A stretch of 46,154 bases of DNA from Bacteroides sp. OM05-12 (lineage in GTDB: Bacteria > Bacteroidota > Bacteroidia > Bacteroidales > Bacteroidaceae). The translations under genes and the position numbers were made by a program. The stretch spans positions 1 to 46,154 of the forward strand of contig NZ_QSUN01000025.1 of assembly GCF_003438995.1 (NCBI RefSeq), given 5' to 3'. Each line of letters starts with the position of its first letter. Position 1 is the first letter of the stretch. Below are positions 1-8,104 of the stretch, in pieces. The notes below the pieces were generated by a model that saw only the letters and a list, made by a program, of their open reading frames with translations, searched no databases and was not told the DNA's origin.

Positions 1-1
1 C

Positions 2-39
2 TATATATATTTATATTTATATAAATATAAATATATATA
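2..39. repeat. Perfect 38-bp all-A/T palindrome
   Basis: Every base pairs with its symmetric partner (position i with 41-i) over 38 bp with no loop, and the sequence contains only A and T. It lies just after the stop codon of the minus-strand nitroreductase. It could extrude as a cruciform, act as a weak terminator, or mark a convergent gene end outside the window. Function is inferred only. Confidence 0.8.
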
Positions 40-64
40 ACGGAGTGGAAAAAGAGGAAATAAA

Positions 65-670
65 TCAACTCTTAAAAACAAGTATCCTATCCTCTAAAGG
101 TTTTATTTCTTTTTCACCGGGAGACTGAACCGGCAAACCGAAAGGCATTTCAGCCACCAGTGTCCAACTCGAAGGCAAATTCCAGGTTTTACGAACGTCC
201 TCATCAATCAAAGGATTATAGTGCTGCAAAGATGCTCCAAATCCTAAATCTTCAAGCATCGACCAAACTGCCAGTTGGTGCATTGCAGAGGTTTGCTCAG
301 ACCAAACCGGGAATTTTGCCTCGTAAGAAGGGAAACTCTCCTGTAAACTTTTCACTACTGTTTCATCTTCAAAGAACAAAACCGTACCGTAACCGGAAGC
401 AAAACTCTTATCAATTTTACTTTCCGTTTGAGTAAATTGTTCTGCGGGAAGTATTTTACGAAGCGTTTCTTTCACAATCTCCCACAGTTTCTTATGATCC
501 TTGCCCAACAAAAGCACCAATCGCGTCGATTGAGAATTAAAAGCAGAAGGCACATATTCCACTGCAGTTGTCAAAACATCTTCTATTTCTTTATCAGGTA
601 CCGGAGAACCATTGCCGATAGTATAATAACTCCTTCTGTGTTTCAAAACATCTTTAAAATTTCTTTCCAT
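65..670 (-). CDS. Nitroreductase family protein (FMN-dependent oxidoreductase)
   Basis: About 201 residues from the ATG at 670; an upstream in-frame start would add 15 residues (FVILIKYKN...) that do not look like the family. The N-terminal segment KHRRSYY and the following PSAFNSQSTRLVLLLG are the FMN-phosphate-binding start of the small nitroreductases. Near the C terminus, LGFGASLQHYNPLID and the PFG-P--PGEKE segment fit the YdgI/Hbn1-like subgroup, which reduces nitro compounds or quinones with NAD(P)H. It is cytosolic with no signal peptide. It is divergent from sppA with about 175 bp between them, so it is probably monocistronic. The family call is firm; the physiological substrate cannot be read from sequence. 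Confidence 0.9.
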   Translation of the reverse strand: MERNFKDVLKHRRSYYTIGNGSPVPDKEIEDVLTTAVEYVPSAFNSQSTRLVLLLGKDHKKLWEIVKETLRKILPAEQFTQTESKIDKSFASGYGTVLFFEDETVVKSLQESFPSYEAKFPVWSEQTSAMHQLAVWSMLEDLGFGASLQHYNPLIDEDVRKTWNLPSSWTLVAEMPFGLPVQSPGEKEIKPLEDRILVFKS

Positions 671-769
671 ATTTGTATTTATTACATTTTTATACTTTAT
701 AAGTATAACAAACAAGAAGGGAAAATAGTTTTCAAATTCTCTATCTATAAGCAGATTATTTCCTGAATC

Positions 770-801
770 TTTGGACTTATCATTTCAAACTGCTACCTTT
801 G
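770..801 (+). promoter_or_regulatory. Bacteroidota-type promoter for sppA
   Basis: TTTG at 770-773 and TACCTTTG at 794-801 are 20 bp apart, matching the Bacteroides -33/-7 consensus. The predicted start of transcription is near 808, about 38 nt before the sppA ATG. It probably drives the forward sppA-lpxK-pnp-thiL run. Confidence 0.75.
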
Positions 802-845
802 CTTACATTTAATAAAAGAAATATTCAATACAAAATAAAAAGATC

Positions 846-2600
846 ATGAATGATTTTCTTAAATTTACACTTGCCACCATCACCGGCATTGTCTTATCCG
901 TATTCTTATTTTTCCTTATCGGAGTAATAAGTATTTTTGGAATAGTGGCTTCATCCGAAACCGAGACTCCAGTCAAAAGTAATTCTATTATGTTTCTTGA
1001 TTTGAATGGAAATCTGATTGAACGGTCTGAAGACAACCCTTTCACACAATTCTTTGGAGATGACTTCAACACATATGGTTTGGATGATATCCTAACAGCA
1101 ATCAAAAAGGCTAAAGAAACGGATGAAATAAAAGGTATTTATTTACAAGCCTCTTTTTTAAACACCTCTTTTGCTTCTTTGGAAGAGATCAGAAATGCGT
1201 TGCTTGATTTTAAGGAAAGCGGCAAGTTCATTGTGGCATACGCAGACAACTACACACAGGGACTGTATTATTTATCAAGCGTTGCCGATAAAATCATGCT
1301 GAATCCGCAAGGTTCCATTGATTGGAAAGGTTTGGCTTCTCAGCCCATCTTCTATAAAGACCTGCTACAAAAATTAGGTATTGAAATGCAAATATTCAAG
1401 GTCGGCACATATAAATCAGCAGTAGAACCATTTATCAGTACGGAAATGAGCCCTGCCAACCGTGAACAAGTGACTGCATTTGTCAACTCCATCTGGAATA
1501 AATTATTAAGCGACGTATCTTCATCAAGAGAGATTCCTACCGATTCACTTAACGCATACGCCGACCGTATGCTGATGTATCACCCGGCAAAAGAATTCAT
1601 TGATTGCAAAATGGTGGATACCTTAGTATATAAAGACGGGGTCAGAAATTATTTGAAACAATTACTTCAACTTGAAGACGACGATAATGTCAGAACTTTG
1701 AACCTCAGCGAGATGGTTAACATAAAGAAAAATGTGCCTAAAGACAAGAGTGGCAATATCGTTGCTGTTTACTACGCATACGGCGATATAGACAATATGA
1801 ACGACAATGAAGGTATTGTTTCTAAAAAAGTAATCAAAGACCTCCGCAAACTGAGAGAAGATGACAATGTAAAAGCGGTAGTCATGCGCGTAAACTCTCC
1901 GGGCGGAAGCGCTTTTGGTTCCGAGCAAATATGGAATGAAGTGCGTTTGTTGAAAGAGAAAAAGCCCGTTATTGTTTCTATGGGAGATTATGCCGCATCG
2001 GGCGGTTATTATATTTCTTGCGCTGCCGACAGCATTGTAGCACAACCGACGACTCTGACCGGCTCTATCGGTATTTTCGGCATGATGCCTAACGTGAAAG
2101 GCCTGACGGATAAAATCGGATTAAACTTCGACATAGTAAAAACCAATAAATTCTCAGATTTAGGGGCATTAGGACGTGGATTGAATAGTGACGAACAAGC
2201 TTTGATCCAGATGAGTATCAATAATGGTTATAAACTATTCGTTACCCGTTGTGCCAATGGAAGAAATATGTCAATAGAAGATATTGAGAAAATAGCAGAA
2301 GGGCGTGTATGGACAGGAGAAAAAGCGAAAGAAATCGGTTTAGTCGATGAGTTAGGAGGACTGGACAGAGCAATAGAAATCGCAGTCAACAAAGCCGGCA
2401 TCGAGAATTATACCATCATAACCCATCCAGCTAAAGAAGACTTTTTCTCATCGCTCATGAACAAGAAGACATCCGATTATATTAATTCCAAACTAGAAAA
2501 TTGCTTTGGAGATTATTATAAAGGATTCAGTTTTATCAAGAATCTGGAAAAAACGGATTTTATGCAAGCACGCATGCCATTTGATTTAAACGTCAAATAA
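846..2600 (+). CDS. sppA: Signal peptide peptidase SppA, 67-kDa type
   Basis: This 584-residue protein has the length of the long, tandem-domain SppA proteases that degrade cleaved signal peptides in the inner membrane. Residues about 5-35 form one hydrophobic membrane anchor (FTLATITGIVLSVFLFFLIG). The catalytic lysine is K190 in YKSAVEPF of the N-terminal half, and the nucleophile is S385 in YAASGGYYIS of the C-terminal half, the split Ser/Lys dyad known from E. coli SppA. The downstream TGSIGIFG segment also belongs to the family. It ends 4 bp before lpxK, so the two are co-transcribed. A Bacteroidota promoter lies about 45 bp upstream. Nothing is abnormal. Confidence 0.96.
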   Translation: MNDFLKFTLATITGIVLSVFLFFLIGVISIFGIVASSETETPVKSNSIMFLDLNGNLIERSEDNPFTQFFGDDFNTYGLDDILTAIKKAKETDEIKGIYLQASFLNTSFASLEEIRNALLDFKESGKFIVAYADNYTQGLYYLSSVADKIMLNPQGSIDWKGLASQPIFYKDLLQKLGIEMQIFKVGTYKSAVEPFISTEMSPANREQVTAFVNSIWNKLLSDVSSSREIPTDSLNAYADRMLMYHPAKEFIDCKMVDTLVYKDGVRNYLKQLLQLEDDDNVRTLNLSEMVNIKKNVPKDKSGNIVAVYYAYGDIDNMNDNEGIVSKKVIKDLRKLREDDNVKAVVMRVNSPGGSAFGSEQIWNEVRLLKEKKPVIVSMGDYAASGGYYISCAADSIVAQPTTLTGSIGIFGMMPNVKGLTDKIGLNFDIVKTNKFSDLGALGRGLNSDEQALIQMSINNGYKLFVTRCANGRNMSIEDIEKIAEGRVWTGEKAKEIGLVDELGGLDRAIEIAVNKAGIENYTIITHPAKEDFFSSLMNKKTSDYINSKLENCFGDYYKGFSFIKNLEKTDFMQARMPFDLNVK

Positions 2601-2604
2601 ACTC

Positions 2605-3735
2605 ATGGAAGATAATTTTATCAAAATAGACCGGTGGCTTTATCCTGTTGCGTTTTTATACGGAATAGGAGTAAGATTGCGCAATAAGCTGTTTGATTGG
2701 GGAATACTCCATTCTACAGCTTATGATATACCCGTCATCTCCATCGGAAACATCACTGTTGGGGGGACAGGAAAGACTCCCCACACAGAATATTTGATAA
2801 GATTACTACAAAAGGATTTTAAGGTTGCCGTATTAAGCAGAGGATACAAGCGCAAATCCACAGGCTTTCAATTAATCGGGCTCGACACTTCTGCCGAGCA
2901 ATCGGGAGATGAACCCTACCAGATAAAACAAAAGTTTCCGGATATATATATGGCCGTCGATAAGGATCGTCGCCATGGCATAGAGTTACTGAGCCGCGAA
3001 GACATTGCCCCCAATGTAGAGGTCATACTCTTGGACGACGCTTTTCAGCACCGCTATGTACAACCGGGCATCAACATTTTGCTGATAGATTATCATCGTT
3101 TAATATGTAATGACGCCTTGTTACCGGCCGGCCGCCTGCGCGAACCGGCATCCGGTAAACATCGCGCCAATATCGTCATCATAACCAAATGCCCGACTAA
3201 TATTAAACCAATGGAATATCGGATATTATCTAAACAGCTGGATCTGTATCCGTATCAACAACTTTATTTTTCAATATTAAAATACGGAGACTTAACTCCA
3301 ATAGTTCAATCACCGGAAAATAAAGTCAAACCGTTATCGAGCTTATCTAAAGACGATAACATATTGTTATTTACAGGTATCGCATCTCCCAAGCAAATCA
3401 TAAGAGACTTGGAAGCATATACATCGACGATTGAATCCCTATCGTTTCCGGATCATCATTTTTTCAATAAAGAAGATGTTGACCTATTAACAAAACGCTT
3501 CGAGTCTATGCCAGGAGAAAAGAAAATCATCGTCACCACAGAAAAAGATGCAGCACGATTAACTTGCTCACCCCACTTCAGCGATGAACTAAAAAAGTAC
3601 ATATATGTTCTCCCTATAGAAATAGAATTTTTACAAAACCAACAAGATAGTTTTAACCAAAACATTATAGGCTATGTTAGAAAAAATAAAAGAAACAGCA
3701 TCCTATCTAAGAGAGAGAATGCATACAAGTCCTGA
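2605..3735 (+). CDS. lpxK: Tetraacyldisaccharide 4'-kinase LpxK
   Basis: LpxK phosphorylates the 4' position of the lipid A disaccharide at the inner face of the cytoplasmic membrane. The P-loop ISIGNITVGGTGKTPHTEYL (residues about 46-65) and the LDDAFQHR segment are diagnostic. The PAGRLREP motif follows, with the expected C-terminal Rossmann half (LLFTGIASP, FPDHHFF, TTEKDAARL). At 376 residues it is normal to slightly long. The last 21 codons overlap the start of the purine nucleoside phosphorylase gene by 62 bp in another frame, so the Lys/Arg/Asn-rich tail is probably dispensable. The start ATG lies 4 bp after sppA. Confidence 0.96.
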   Translation: MEDNFIKIDRWLYPVAFLYGIGVRLRNKLFDWGILHSTAYDIPVISIGNITVGGTGKTPHTEYLIRLLQKDFKVAVLSRGYKRKSTGFQLIGLDTSAEQSGDEPYQIKQKFPDIYMAVDKDRRHGIELLSREDIAPNVEVILLDDAFQHRYVQPGINILLIDYHRLICNDALLPAGRLREPASGKHRANIVIITKCPTNIKPMEYRILSKQLDLYPYQQLYFSILKYGDLTPIVQSPENKVKPLSSLSKDDNILLFTGIASPKQIIRDLEAYTSTIESLSFPDHHFFNKEDVDLLTKRFESMPGEKKIIVTTEKDAARLTCSPHFSDELKKYIYVLPIEIEFLQNQQDSFNQNIIGYVRKNKRNSILSKRENAYKS

Positions 3736-4483
3736 AACAGCTATTATTTTGGGAACAGGTTTAGGCAGTTTAGCCGGAGAGATAACTGAGAAATATGAAA
3801 TAAAATATGAAGATATTCCTAATTTTCCTGTTTCAACAGTAGAAGGCCATAGTGGAAAACTGATCTTTGGTAAGTTAGGCAATAAAGACATTATGGCAAT
3901 GCAGGGACGTTTCCACTTCTATGAAGGATATTCCATGAAAGAAGTTACTTTTCCTGTACGCGTGATGAGAGAATTAGGTATAAAAACACTTTTTGTATCT
4001 AATGCCAGCGGCGGAACAAATCCTGATTTCGAAATAGGAGATTTGATGATTATCACCGACCATATCAACTATTTCCCTGAGCATCCGCTCCGTGGGAAAA
4101 ACATTCCTTACGGGCCACGTTTCCCGGATATGAGCGAAGCATACTCCAAAGAACTTATCAATAAAGCGTTAGAAATTGCTAAAGAAAAAGGAATTAAGGT
4201 ACAGCAGGGTGTTTATTTAGGCACCCAAGGGCCGACTTTCGAGACTCCGGCAGAATACAGGTTATTCCACATCATGGGAGCCGATGCAGTAGGTATGTCT
4301 ACAGTTCCTGAAGTCATCGTCGCTAACCATTGTGGAATTAAAGTATTCGGCGTTTCCGTAATCACGGACTTGGGAGTAGAAGGCAAAATTGTTGAAGTTT
4401 CTCACGAGGAGGTTCAGAAAGCGGCTGACGCAGCTCAACCTAAAATGACGACCATCATGCGTGAGCTTATCAACAAAGCATAA
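3674..4483 (+). CDS. Purine nucleoside phosphorylase, trimeric (family 2-type) enzyme
   Basis: This 269-residue enzyme cleaves purine ribonucleosides with phosphate for purine salvage. Diagnostic pieces are the phosphate-binding GTGLGSLAGEI (residues 27-37), the HSGKLIFG loop, MQGRFHFYEGY, SNASGGTNPDF, the base-binding LGTQGPTFETPAEYR and VGMSTVPEVIVA. This is the PunA/DeoD-II (mammalian-type) class, not hexameric DeoD. The chosen ATG lies inside the end of lpxK (62-bp overlap), and conserved N-terminal residues begin at once, so a later start is unlikely. Fourteen bp separate it from thiL. The overlap suggests translational coupling with lpxK. Confidence 0.94.
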   Translation: MLEKIKETASYLRERMHTSPETAIILGTGLGSLAGEITEKYEIKYEDIPNFPVSTVEGHSGKLIFGKLGNKDIMAMQGRFHFYEGYSMKEVTFPVRVMRELGIKTLFVSNASGGTNPDFEIGDLMIITDHINYFPEHPLRGKNIPYGPRFPDMSEAYSKELINKALEIAKEKGIKVQQGVYLGTQGPTFETPAEYRLFHIMGADAVGMSTVPEVIVANHCGIKVFGVSVITDLGVEGKIVEVSHEEVQKAADAAQPKMTTIMRELINKA

Positions 4484-4497
4484 AAACCATAAAACAT

Positions 4498-5538
4498 ATG
4501 CAGGAAACGAATAGAACAGAAATTTCAACTTTAGGAGAATTCGGGCTTATCAAACACCTGACTCAAGGGATCGAGTTCAAAAACAGTTCCACAAAATATG
4601 GCGTAGGCGATGATGCTGCCGTATTGGAATATCCGGATAAACAGGTACTTGTTACCACTGACTTATTAATGGAGGGTGTACATTTTGATCTTACTTATGT
4701 TCCTCTGAAACATTTAGGATACAAAGCAGCAATTGTTAATATCTCGGATATTTATGCCATGAACGGTACGCCTCGACAGATGACTGTATCCATTGCTCTT
4801 TCCAAACGTTTTTGCATAGAGGATATGGAAGAGTTCTATGCAGGTTTACGTTTAGCATGTAACCTTCACAATGTAGATATAGTGGGGGGAGACACAACCT
4901 CGTCTCTTACGGGATTGGCAATCAGCATAACTTGCATAGGAGAAGCAGATAAGGATAAAGTTGTATACCGTAATGGAGCTAAGGAAACAGATCTTATTTG
5001 CGTAACAGGAGATTTAGGTGCTGCCTATATGGGGCTCCAACTTTTGGAGCGGGAAAAGACTGTATTCAAAGGAGAAAAAGATGCCCAACCTGATTTTGCA
5101 GGAAAGGAATATCTTCTCGAACGACAACTAAAGCCGGAAGCAAGAGGAGACATTATTCAAAAACTATCGGAATTGAATATTAAACCTACTGCTATGATGG
5201 ATATTTCCGACGGACTATCTTCCGAACTTATGCATATCTGTACCCAAAGTAATGCAGGTTGCCGCGTTTATGAAGAACATATCCCAATAGATTATCAAAC
5301 TGCAGTCATGGCAGAAGAATTCAACATGAATCTGACAACTTGCGCGATGAATGGTGGCGAAGATTATGAATTACTTTTCACTGTTCCCATTGCCGACCAT
5401 GAAAAAGTATCGGCTATGGAAGGAGTAAAACTAATCGGGCATATTACCAAACCGGAACTGGGATGCGCACTCATTACTCGCGATGGACAAGAATTTGAGC
5501 TAAAAGCACAAGGCTGGAATCCATTAAAAGAAAAATAA
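4498..5538 (+). CDS. thiL: Thiamine-monophosphate kinase ThiL
   Basis: ThiL makes thiamine diphosphate from thiamine monophosphate with ATP, the last step of cofactor synthesis. The 346-residue protein has the PurM/ThiL fold: YGVGDDAAV (GDD at residues 37-39) and TTDLLMEGVHFDL bind Mg2+, VNISDIYAMNGTPRQ continues the N-terminal half, and DIVGGDTTSS, TGDLGAAYMGLQLL, MMDISDGLSSEL and MNGGEDYELLFTV complete the standard motifs. It is last in the forward run and is followed at once by an intrinsic terminator and then tRNA-Phe. No regulatory signal is visible in the 14-bp gap after the phosphorylase gene. Confidence 0.96.
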   Translation: MQETNRTEISTLGEFGLIKHLTQGIEFKNSSTKYGVGDDAAVLEYPDKQVLVTTDLLMEGVHFDLTYVPLKHLGYKAAIVNISDIYAMNGTPRQMTVSIALSKRFCIEDMEEFYAGLRLACNLHNVDIVGGDTTSSLTGLAISITCIGEADKDKVVYRNGAKETDLICVTGDLGAAYMGLQLLEREKTVFKGEKDAQPDFAGKEYLLERQLKPEARGDIIQKLSELNIKPTAMMDISDGLSSELMHICTQSNAGCRVYEEHIPIDYQTAVMAEEFNMNLTTCAMNGGEDYELLFTVPIADHEKVSAMEGVKLIGHITKPELGCALITRDGQEFELKAQGWNPLKEK

Positions 5539-5550
5539 TTAATTTATAAG

Positions 5551-5595
5551 GCACTGATAATTAATACAAAGTAGCATTATCAGTGCTTTTTCTTT
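5551..5595 (+). terminator. Intrinsic terminator after thiL
   Basis: Ten-base arms GCACTGATAA (5551-5560) and TTATCAGTGC (5577-5586) are followed by a T-rich run. It lies 12 bp after the thiL stop and separates it from the tRNA promoter. Confidence 0.85.
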
Positions 5596-5603
5596 TCTTT
5601 TTA

Positions 5604-5634
5604 TTTGCAAGATTCAAAAGTTTCACTACCTTTG
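5604..5634 (+). promoter_or_regulatory. Promoter of the first tRNA-Phe
   Basis: TTTG (5604-5607) and TACCTTTG (5627-5634) are spaced by 19 bp, the Bacteroidota vegetative consensus. From CTACCTTTG onward the sequence is identical to the region before the second tRNA-Phe at 24443. Confidence 0.8.
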
Positions 5635-5651
5635 CATCCGCAAACCAAAAA

Positions 5652-5724
5652 GGTGCCATAGCTCAGTTGGTAGAGCAAAGGACTGAAAATCCTTGTGTCC
5701 CCGGTTCGATTCCTGGTGGCACCA
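5652..5724 (+). tRNA. tRNA-Phe (anticodon GAA), copy 1
   Basis: This is a 73-nt cloverleaf with acceptor stem GGTGCCA/TGGCACC, discriminator A, an anticodon arm AGGACTGAAAATCCT with anticodon GAA, and a T arm containing GGTTCGATTCC. CCA is not encoded. The 3' end from 5713 is part of the direct repeat flanking the first integrated element, so this tRNA was the integration target and remains intact. It is identical over all 73 nt to copy 2. Confidence 0.97.
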
Positions 5725-5791
5725 CTTTTAAAAGACTTCAAATTTGGTAAATCCCTGAAAATTAAACATTTCAGGGATTTTCTTTTTCTCC
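5713..5791. repeat. Left attachment-site repeat (attL) of element 1
   Basis: These 79 bp are identical to 23885-23963. The repeat starts with the last 12 nt of tRNA-Phe and includes its terminator. The match continues to 5819 with three mismatches (107 bp in total). Tyrosine recombinases commonly integrate at tRNA 3' ends, so these are read as attL and attR. Confidence 0.9.
5749..5790 (+). terminator. Intrinsic terminator of tRNA-Phe copy 1
   Basis: AAATCCCTGAAA (5749-5760) pairs with TTTCAGGGATTT (5769-5780) and is followed by TCTTTTTCTC. The same hairpin is present in the right repeat at 23921-23962, so either copy could terminate the tRNA after excision. Confidence 0.85.
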
Positions 5792-5829
5792 CAATCCGCA
5801 TATTTTTGGCAAAATAACGCACTTTCGTA

Positions 5830-5899
5830 GTGCTAAATCGTGGACAATTTTAGTCTCGAAAAAAATGTCCACGAATTGTACCGTAAGTCGTTGATTGTC
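5830..5899. repeat. Left-end short direct repeats, candidate integrase arm sites
   Basis: GTGCTAAATCGTG at 5830-5842 recurs exactly at 23805-23817 near the right end. TAAGTCGTTGATTGTC at 5884-5899 recurs with one mismatch at 23842-23857. Both lie just inside the att repeats, in the same order and orientation, as expected for arm-type integrase or excisionase sites. The function is inferred from position. Confidence 0.55.
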
Positions 5900-5960
5900 T
5901 TATCGTTTGATTCTTGCTATTCTGCACGATTCAGTAACTTTAAACATTAATTTTTAGAGT

Positions 5961-7187
5961 ATGAAACGACAGACTTTCAACGTGCTGTTCTTCATCCGCA
6001 AAACAAGAACAGTAAAATCAGGTGAAACACCTATCATGTTGCGGATAACTATTCAAGGTCAATTAGCTGAAATGCAGCTAAAACGAACTGTCAAGCCCAA
6101 ACTTTGGTCGCAAGCCAAAGAACGGTGTACAGGTAAAGATTCTAAATCTGTAGAAGTAAACCGTTATCTGGAATCAGTAAAATTACGCTTGTATGAGATT
6201 CATCGAACTTTGGAAAATGAAAACAAACTAATTAATCCGATGGAGATTAAAAGACGTTTTCTCGGACTGGATGAAAAGCATAAGATGTTCTTTGAAGTAT
6301 TCCAAGAACACAACGACAAATGTCGGGAACTGATAGGCAAAGATTATGCAAAGGTCACTATCTCCCGTTTTGATACATGCTTGAAGTATTTTAAAGAAAT
6401 GCTTCTAAAACAGTATCATCTAAAGGATATTCCAATGAAAGAAATAAATAATGCCATCATTCAGGATTATATTCATTTCTTGAAATCAAAAAAGAATCTG
6501 CAAGAAAATACCGTTATCCGCTACATGAAAGTAGTCAAGAAGATTACTAACATGGCTCTTGCAAATGACTGGATAGATAAGAATCCGTTTATGAATATCC
6601 ATTTTCATGAGCAGGAAGTACATAAGGAGTTTCTAACCAAAGAAGAATTAGAAATTTTACGGACTAAAGTTTTCAATGTGCCACGTTTGGAGTTGGTACG
6701 TGATATTTTCTTATTTCAGTGTTGGACTGGATTAGCATTCATAGATGTTTCCGAATTGAAGCCTGAACATTTGGTAACAGATAATGAAGGTAACATCTGG
6801 ATAAGAAAGGCTCGCCAAAAGACAAAAATCATGTGTAACATTCCACTCTTGGATATTCCGTTAGCTATATTGGATAAATACAAGGGCTATCCGCTTTGTG
6901 AAAAGAAAGGTACATTATTACCCGTTCCATGCAACCAAAAGGCAAACAGTTATTTGAAGGAAATAGCTGATTTCTGCGGAATTAAGAAGAACCTGACCAC
7001 TCATACAGGACGTCATACTTTTTCGACTGTCGTTACGCTAGCTAACAATGTATCATTGGAAAATGTATCTAAGATGCTCGGTCATACCAATACGAAAATG
7101 ACACAACGGTACGCAAAAGTATTAGATCAGAGTATTCTTCGAGATATGCAGAATGTACGGGAGAACTTCTCTACTAAAACCACCTAA
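5961..7187 (+). CDS. Site-specific tyrosine recombinase (integrase) of element 1
   Basis: This 408-residue protein has three parts: an N-terminal arm-binding region (NVLFFIRKTR...), a SAM-like core-binding domain (about 110-215) and the catalytic domain. Visible catalytic residues are H348 and R351 in HTGRHTF, H375 in MLGHTN and nucleophile Y384 in TQRYAKV. The first catalytic Arg is absent: CWTGLAFIDV replaces the usual TGLR, as in many Bacteroidota conjugative-element integrases. It begins about 140 bp inside attL and reads into the element. A terminator hairpin follows. It is paralogous to, and equal in length with, the integrase at 24795. It probably inserts and excises the element at the tRNA-Phe 3' end. 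Confidence 0.95.
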   Translation: MKRQTFNVLFFIRKTRTVKSGETPIMLRITIQGQLAEMQLKRTVKPKLWSQAKERCTGKDSKSVEVNRYLESVKLRLYEIHRTLENENKLINPMEIKRRFLGLDEKHKMFFEVFQEHNDKCRELIGKDYAKVTISRFDTCLKYFKEMLLKQYHLKDIPMKEINNAIIQDYIHFLKSKKNLQENTVIRYMKVVKKITNMALANDWIDKNPFMNIHFHEQEVHKEFLTKEELEILRTKVFNVPRLELVRDIFLFQCWTGLAFIDVSELKPEHLVTDNEGNIWIRKARQKTKIMCNIPLLDIPLAILDKYKGYPLCEKKGTLLPVPCNQKANSYLKEIADFCGIKKNLTTHTGRHTFSTVVTLANNVSLENVSKMLGHTNTKMTQRYAKVLDQSILRDMQNVRENFSTKTT

Positions 7188-7193
7188 AGATGA

Positions 7194-7235
7194 AAACGGC
7201 TACCCAATCCATTCGGACGGTAGCCGTTTCTCCTT
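7194..7235 (+). terminator. Terminator after integrase 1
   Basis: AAACGGCTACC (7194-7204) pairs with GGTAGCCGTTT (7219-7229), followed by a T/C-rich tract. It separates the forward integrase from the convergent minus-strand HTH genes. Confidence 0.8.
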
Positions 7236-7252
7236 CTTCATCATATTAAAGA

Positions 7253-7555
7253 CTAAAGAGAATAATCTTCTATATTATAGGCAGAACGAAACCTATCATC
7301 CAAAACCTTCCTAATATCCGATTCACGAAACAGCACTTTGCCCGGCAATTGAATAAAAGGGAAAATACCATCATCCCGATGATACTGTAAAGTTCTACGG
7401 CTGATTTTGAGAATGGAACAAAGTTCTTCACTTGTCAGATACCGTTCACCCTCAAACATGGGTTTATTATTCTTCAATGCATATTCTATATAAGGTAAAG
7501 CCCTATCTAAAGATTGCAATAATTCTTTGCTATCCTCATTCGTGTACAAATCCAT
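7253..7555 (-). CDS. Small helix-turn-helix protein (HTH_17/excisionase-like)
   Basis: This 100-residue protein, taking the ATG at 7555 (a TTG two codons upstream is less likely), has a helical N-terminal segment and a winged HTH of MerR/excisionase type. The signature is LTSEELCSILKISRRTLQYHRDDGIFPFIQLPGKVLFRESDI, a 'helix - RTLQ - wing - K(V/I)(L/Y)(F/Y)-DI' pattern seen in all small HTH genes of both elements. It is the counterpart of the gene at 26089 beside integrase 2. Proteins of this type next to Bacteroides integrases are thought to control excision or transfer genes. It lies 6 bp after the neighbouring HTH gene, so the two form an operon. Confidence 0.85.
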   Translation of the reverse strand: MDLYTNEDSKELLQSLDRALPYIEYALKNNKPMFEGERYLTSEELCSILKISRRTLQYHRDDGIFPFIQLPGKVLFRESDIRKVLDDRFRSAYNIEDYSL

Positions 7556-7561
7556 AAGCAA

Positions 7562-7858
7562 TTATTCTTTAGTGGTTACTTTTATTCTACCTGAATCCAA
7601 TAATTTTTGTACTTCGGCAACCTTATAATATACTTTCTTGCCAACTGTCGAAAAAGAAAGTTTGCCACTCTCACGTAAAGACTGTAATATTCGCAGAGAA
7701 ATATTTAGCGAAGCTGCCAATGTCTTGCCTTCTATCCATTCTTTCTCAATACACATATCAGAGGGAGATAAAGAAGTATTATCTGCCAATGATATAATCT
7801 GTTCCAGCTTCTTTCTAAAAGAATCGAAGGAAACTCTTTCTATTGCTACTATATCCAT
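7562..7858 (-). CDS. Small helix-turn-helix protein (excisionase-like)
   Basis: This 98-residue protein starts at the ATG at 7858 (MDIVAIERVSF); the longer frame begins with TTG. The N terminus resembles the MEIV-IEK-F starts of the genes at 8760 and 26410, so the first 40 residues are a shared family module. The HTH is IEGKTLAASLNISLRILQSLRESGKLSFSTVGKKVYYKVAEV, where I replaces T in the usual RTLQ. It is the upstream partner of the HTH gene at 7253 (6-bp gap). The pair probably acts in recombination directionality or regulation. Confidence 0.83.
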   Translation of the reverse strand: MDIVAIERVSFDSFRKKLEQIISLADNTSLSPSDMCIEKEWIEGKTLAASLNISLRILQSLRESGKLSFSTVGKKVYYKVAEVQKLLDSGRIKVTTKE

Positions 7859-7916
7859 ATATAAATTACTTTTCAAAATTCATTTTCTTTTAAAGTAAGT
7901 TTTTCAGAACTCAATA

Positions 7917-8066
7917 TGAAACATTGACAAAGGTAAGTTCCGCATTTAGCCTGTTCAAGTCCAAGCCTTCGGTTTAGATGAAAATCTTCCTCTCACTATG
8001 TTCGAGCGTATTTTCATCTAAAGACTTGCACAGACTAAATACTTCACTGGATAAGTCAATGATTCA
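7917..8066. repeat. 150-bp interrupted long inverted repeat
   Basis: Several arms nest around one centre. TGAAACATTGAC (7917-7928) faces GTCAATGATTCA (8055-8066). The 20-nt arm 7942-7961 faces 8023-8042 with three mismatches. The exact 13-nt arm TTTAGATGAAAAT (7973-7985) faces 8010-8022. The left side has an extra 11 nt (CAAGCCTTCGG). It lies in the 246-bp gap between two minus-strand HTH genes and contains no convincing ORF. It could be a structured RNA, an attenuator or a protein-binding cruciform. Confidence 0.7.
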
Positions 8067-8104
8067 AATTAAATTCCGAAAAACAATGTTTTGAGAGTGG
8101 CAGG

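Noticed and set aside
5601..5822. Minus-strand ORF over tRNA-Phe
   Set aside because: It spans the tRNA gene and att repeat; a well-known false ORF type.
7917..8066. CRISPR-like repeat
   Set aside because: The structure is a single nested inverted repeat, not regularly spaced direct repeats; no CRISPR array or cas gene was seen in the window.
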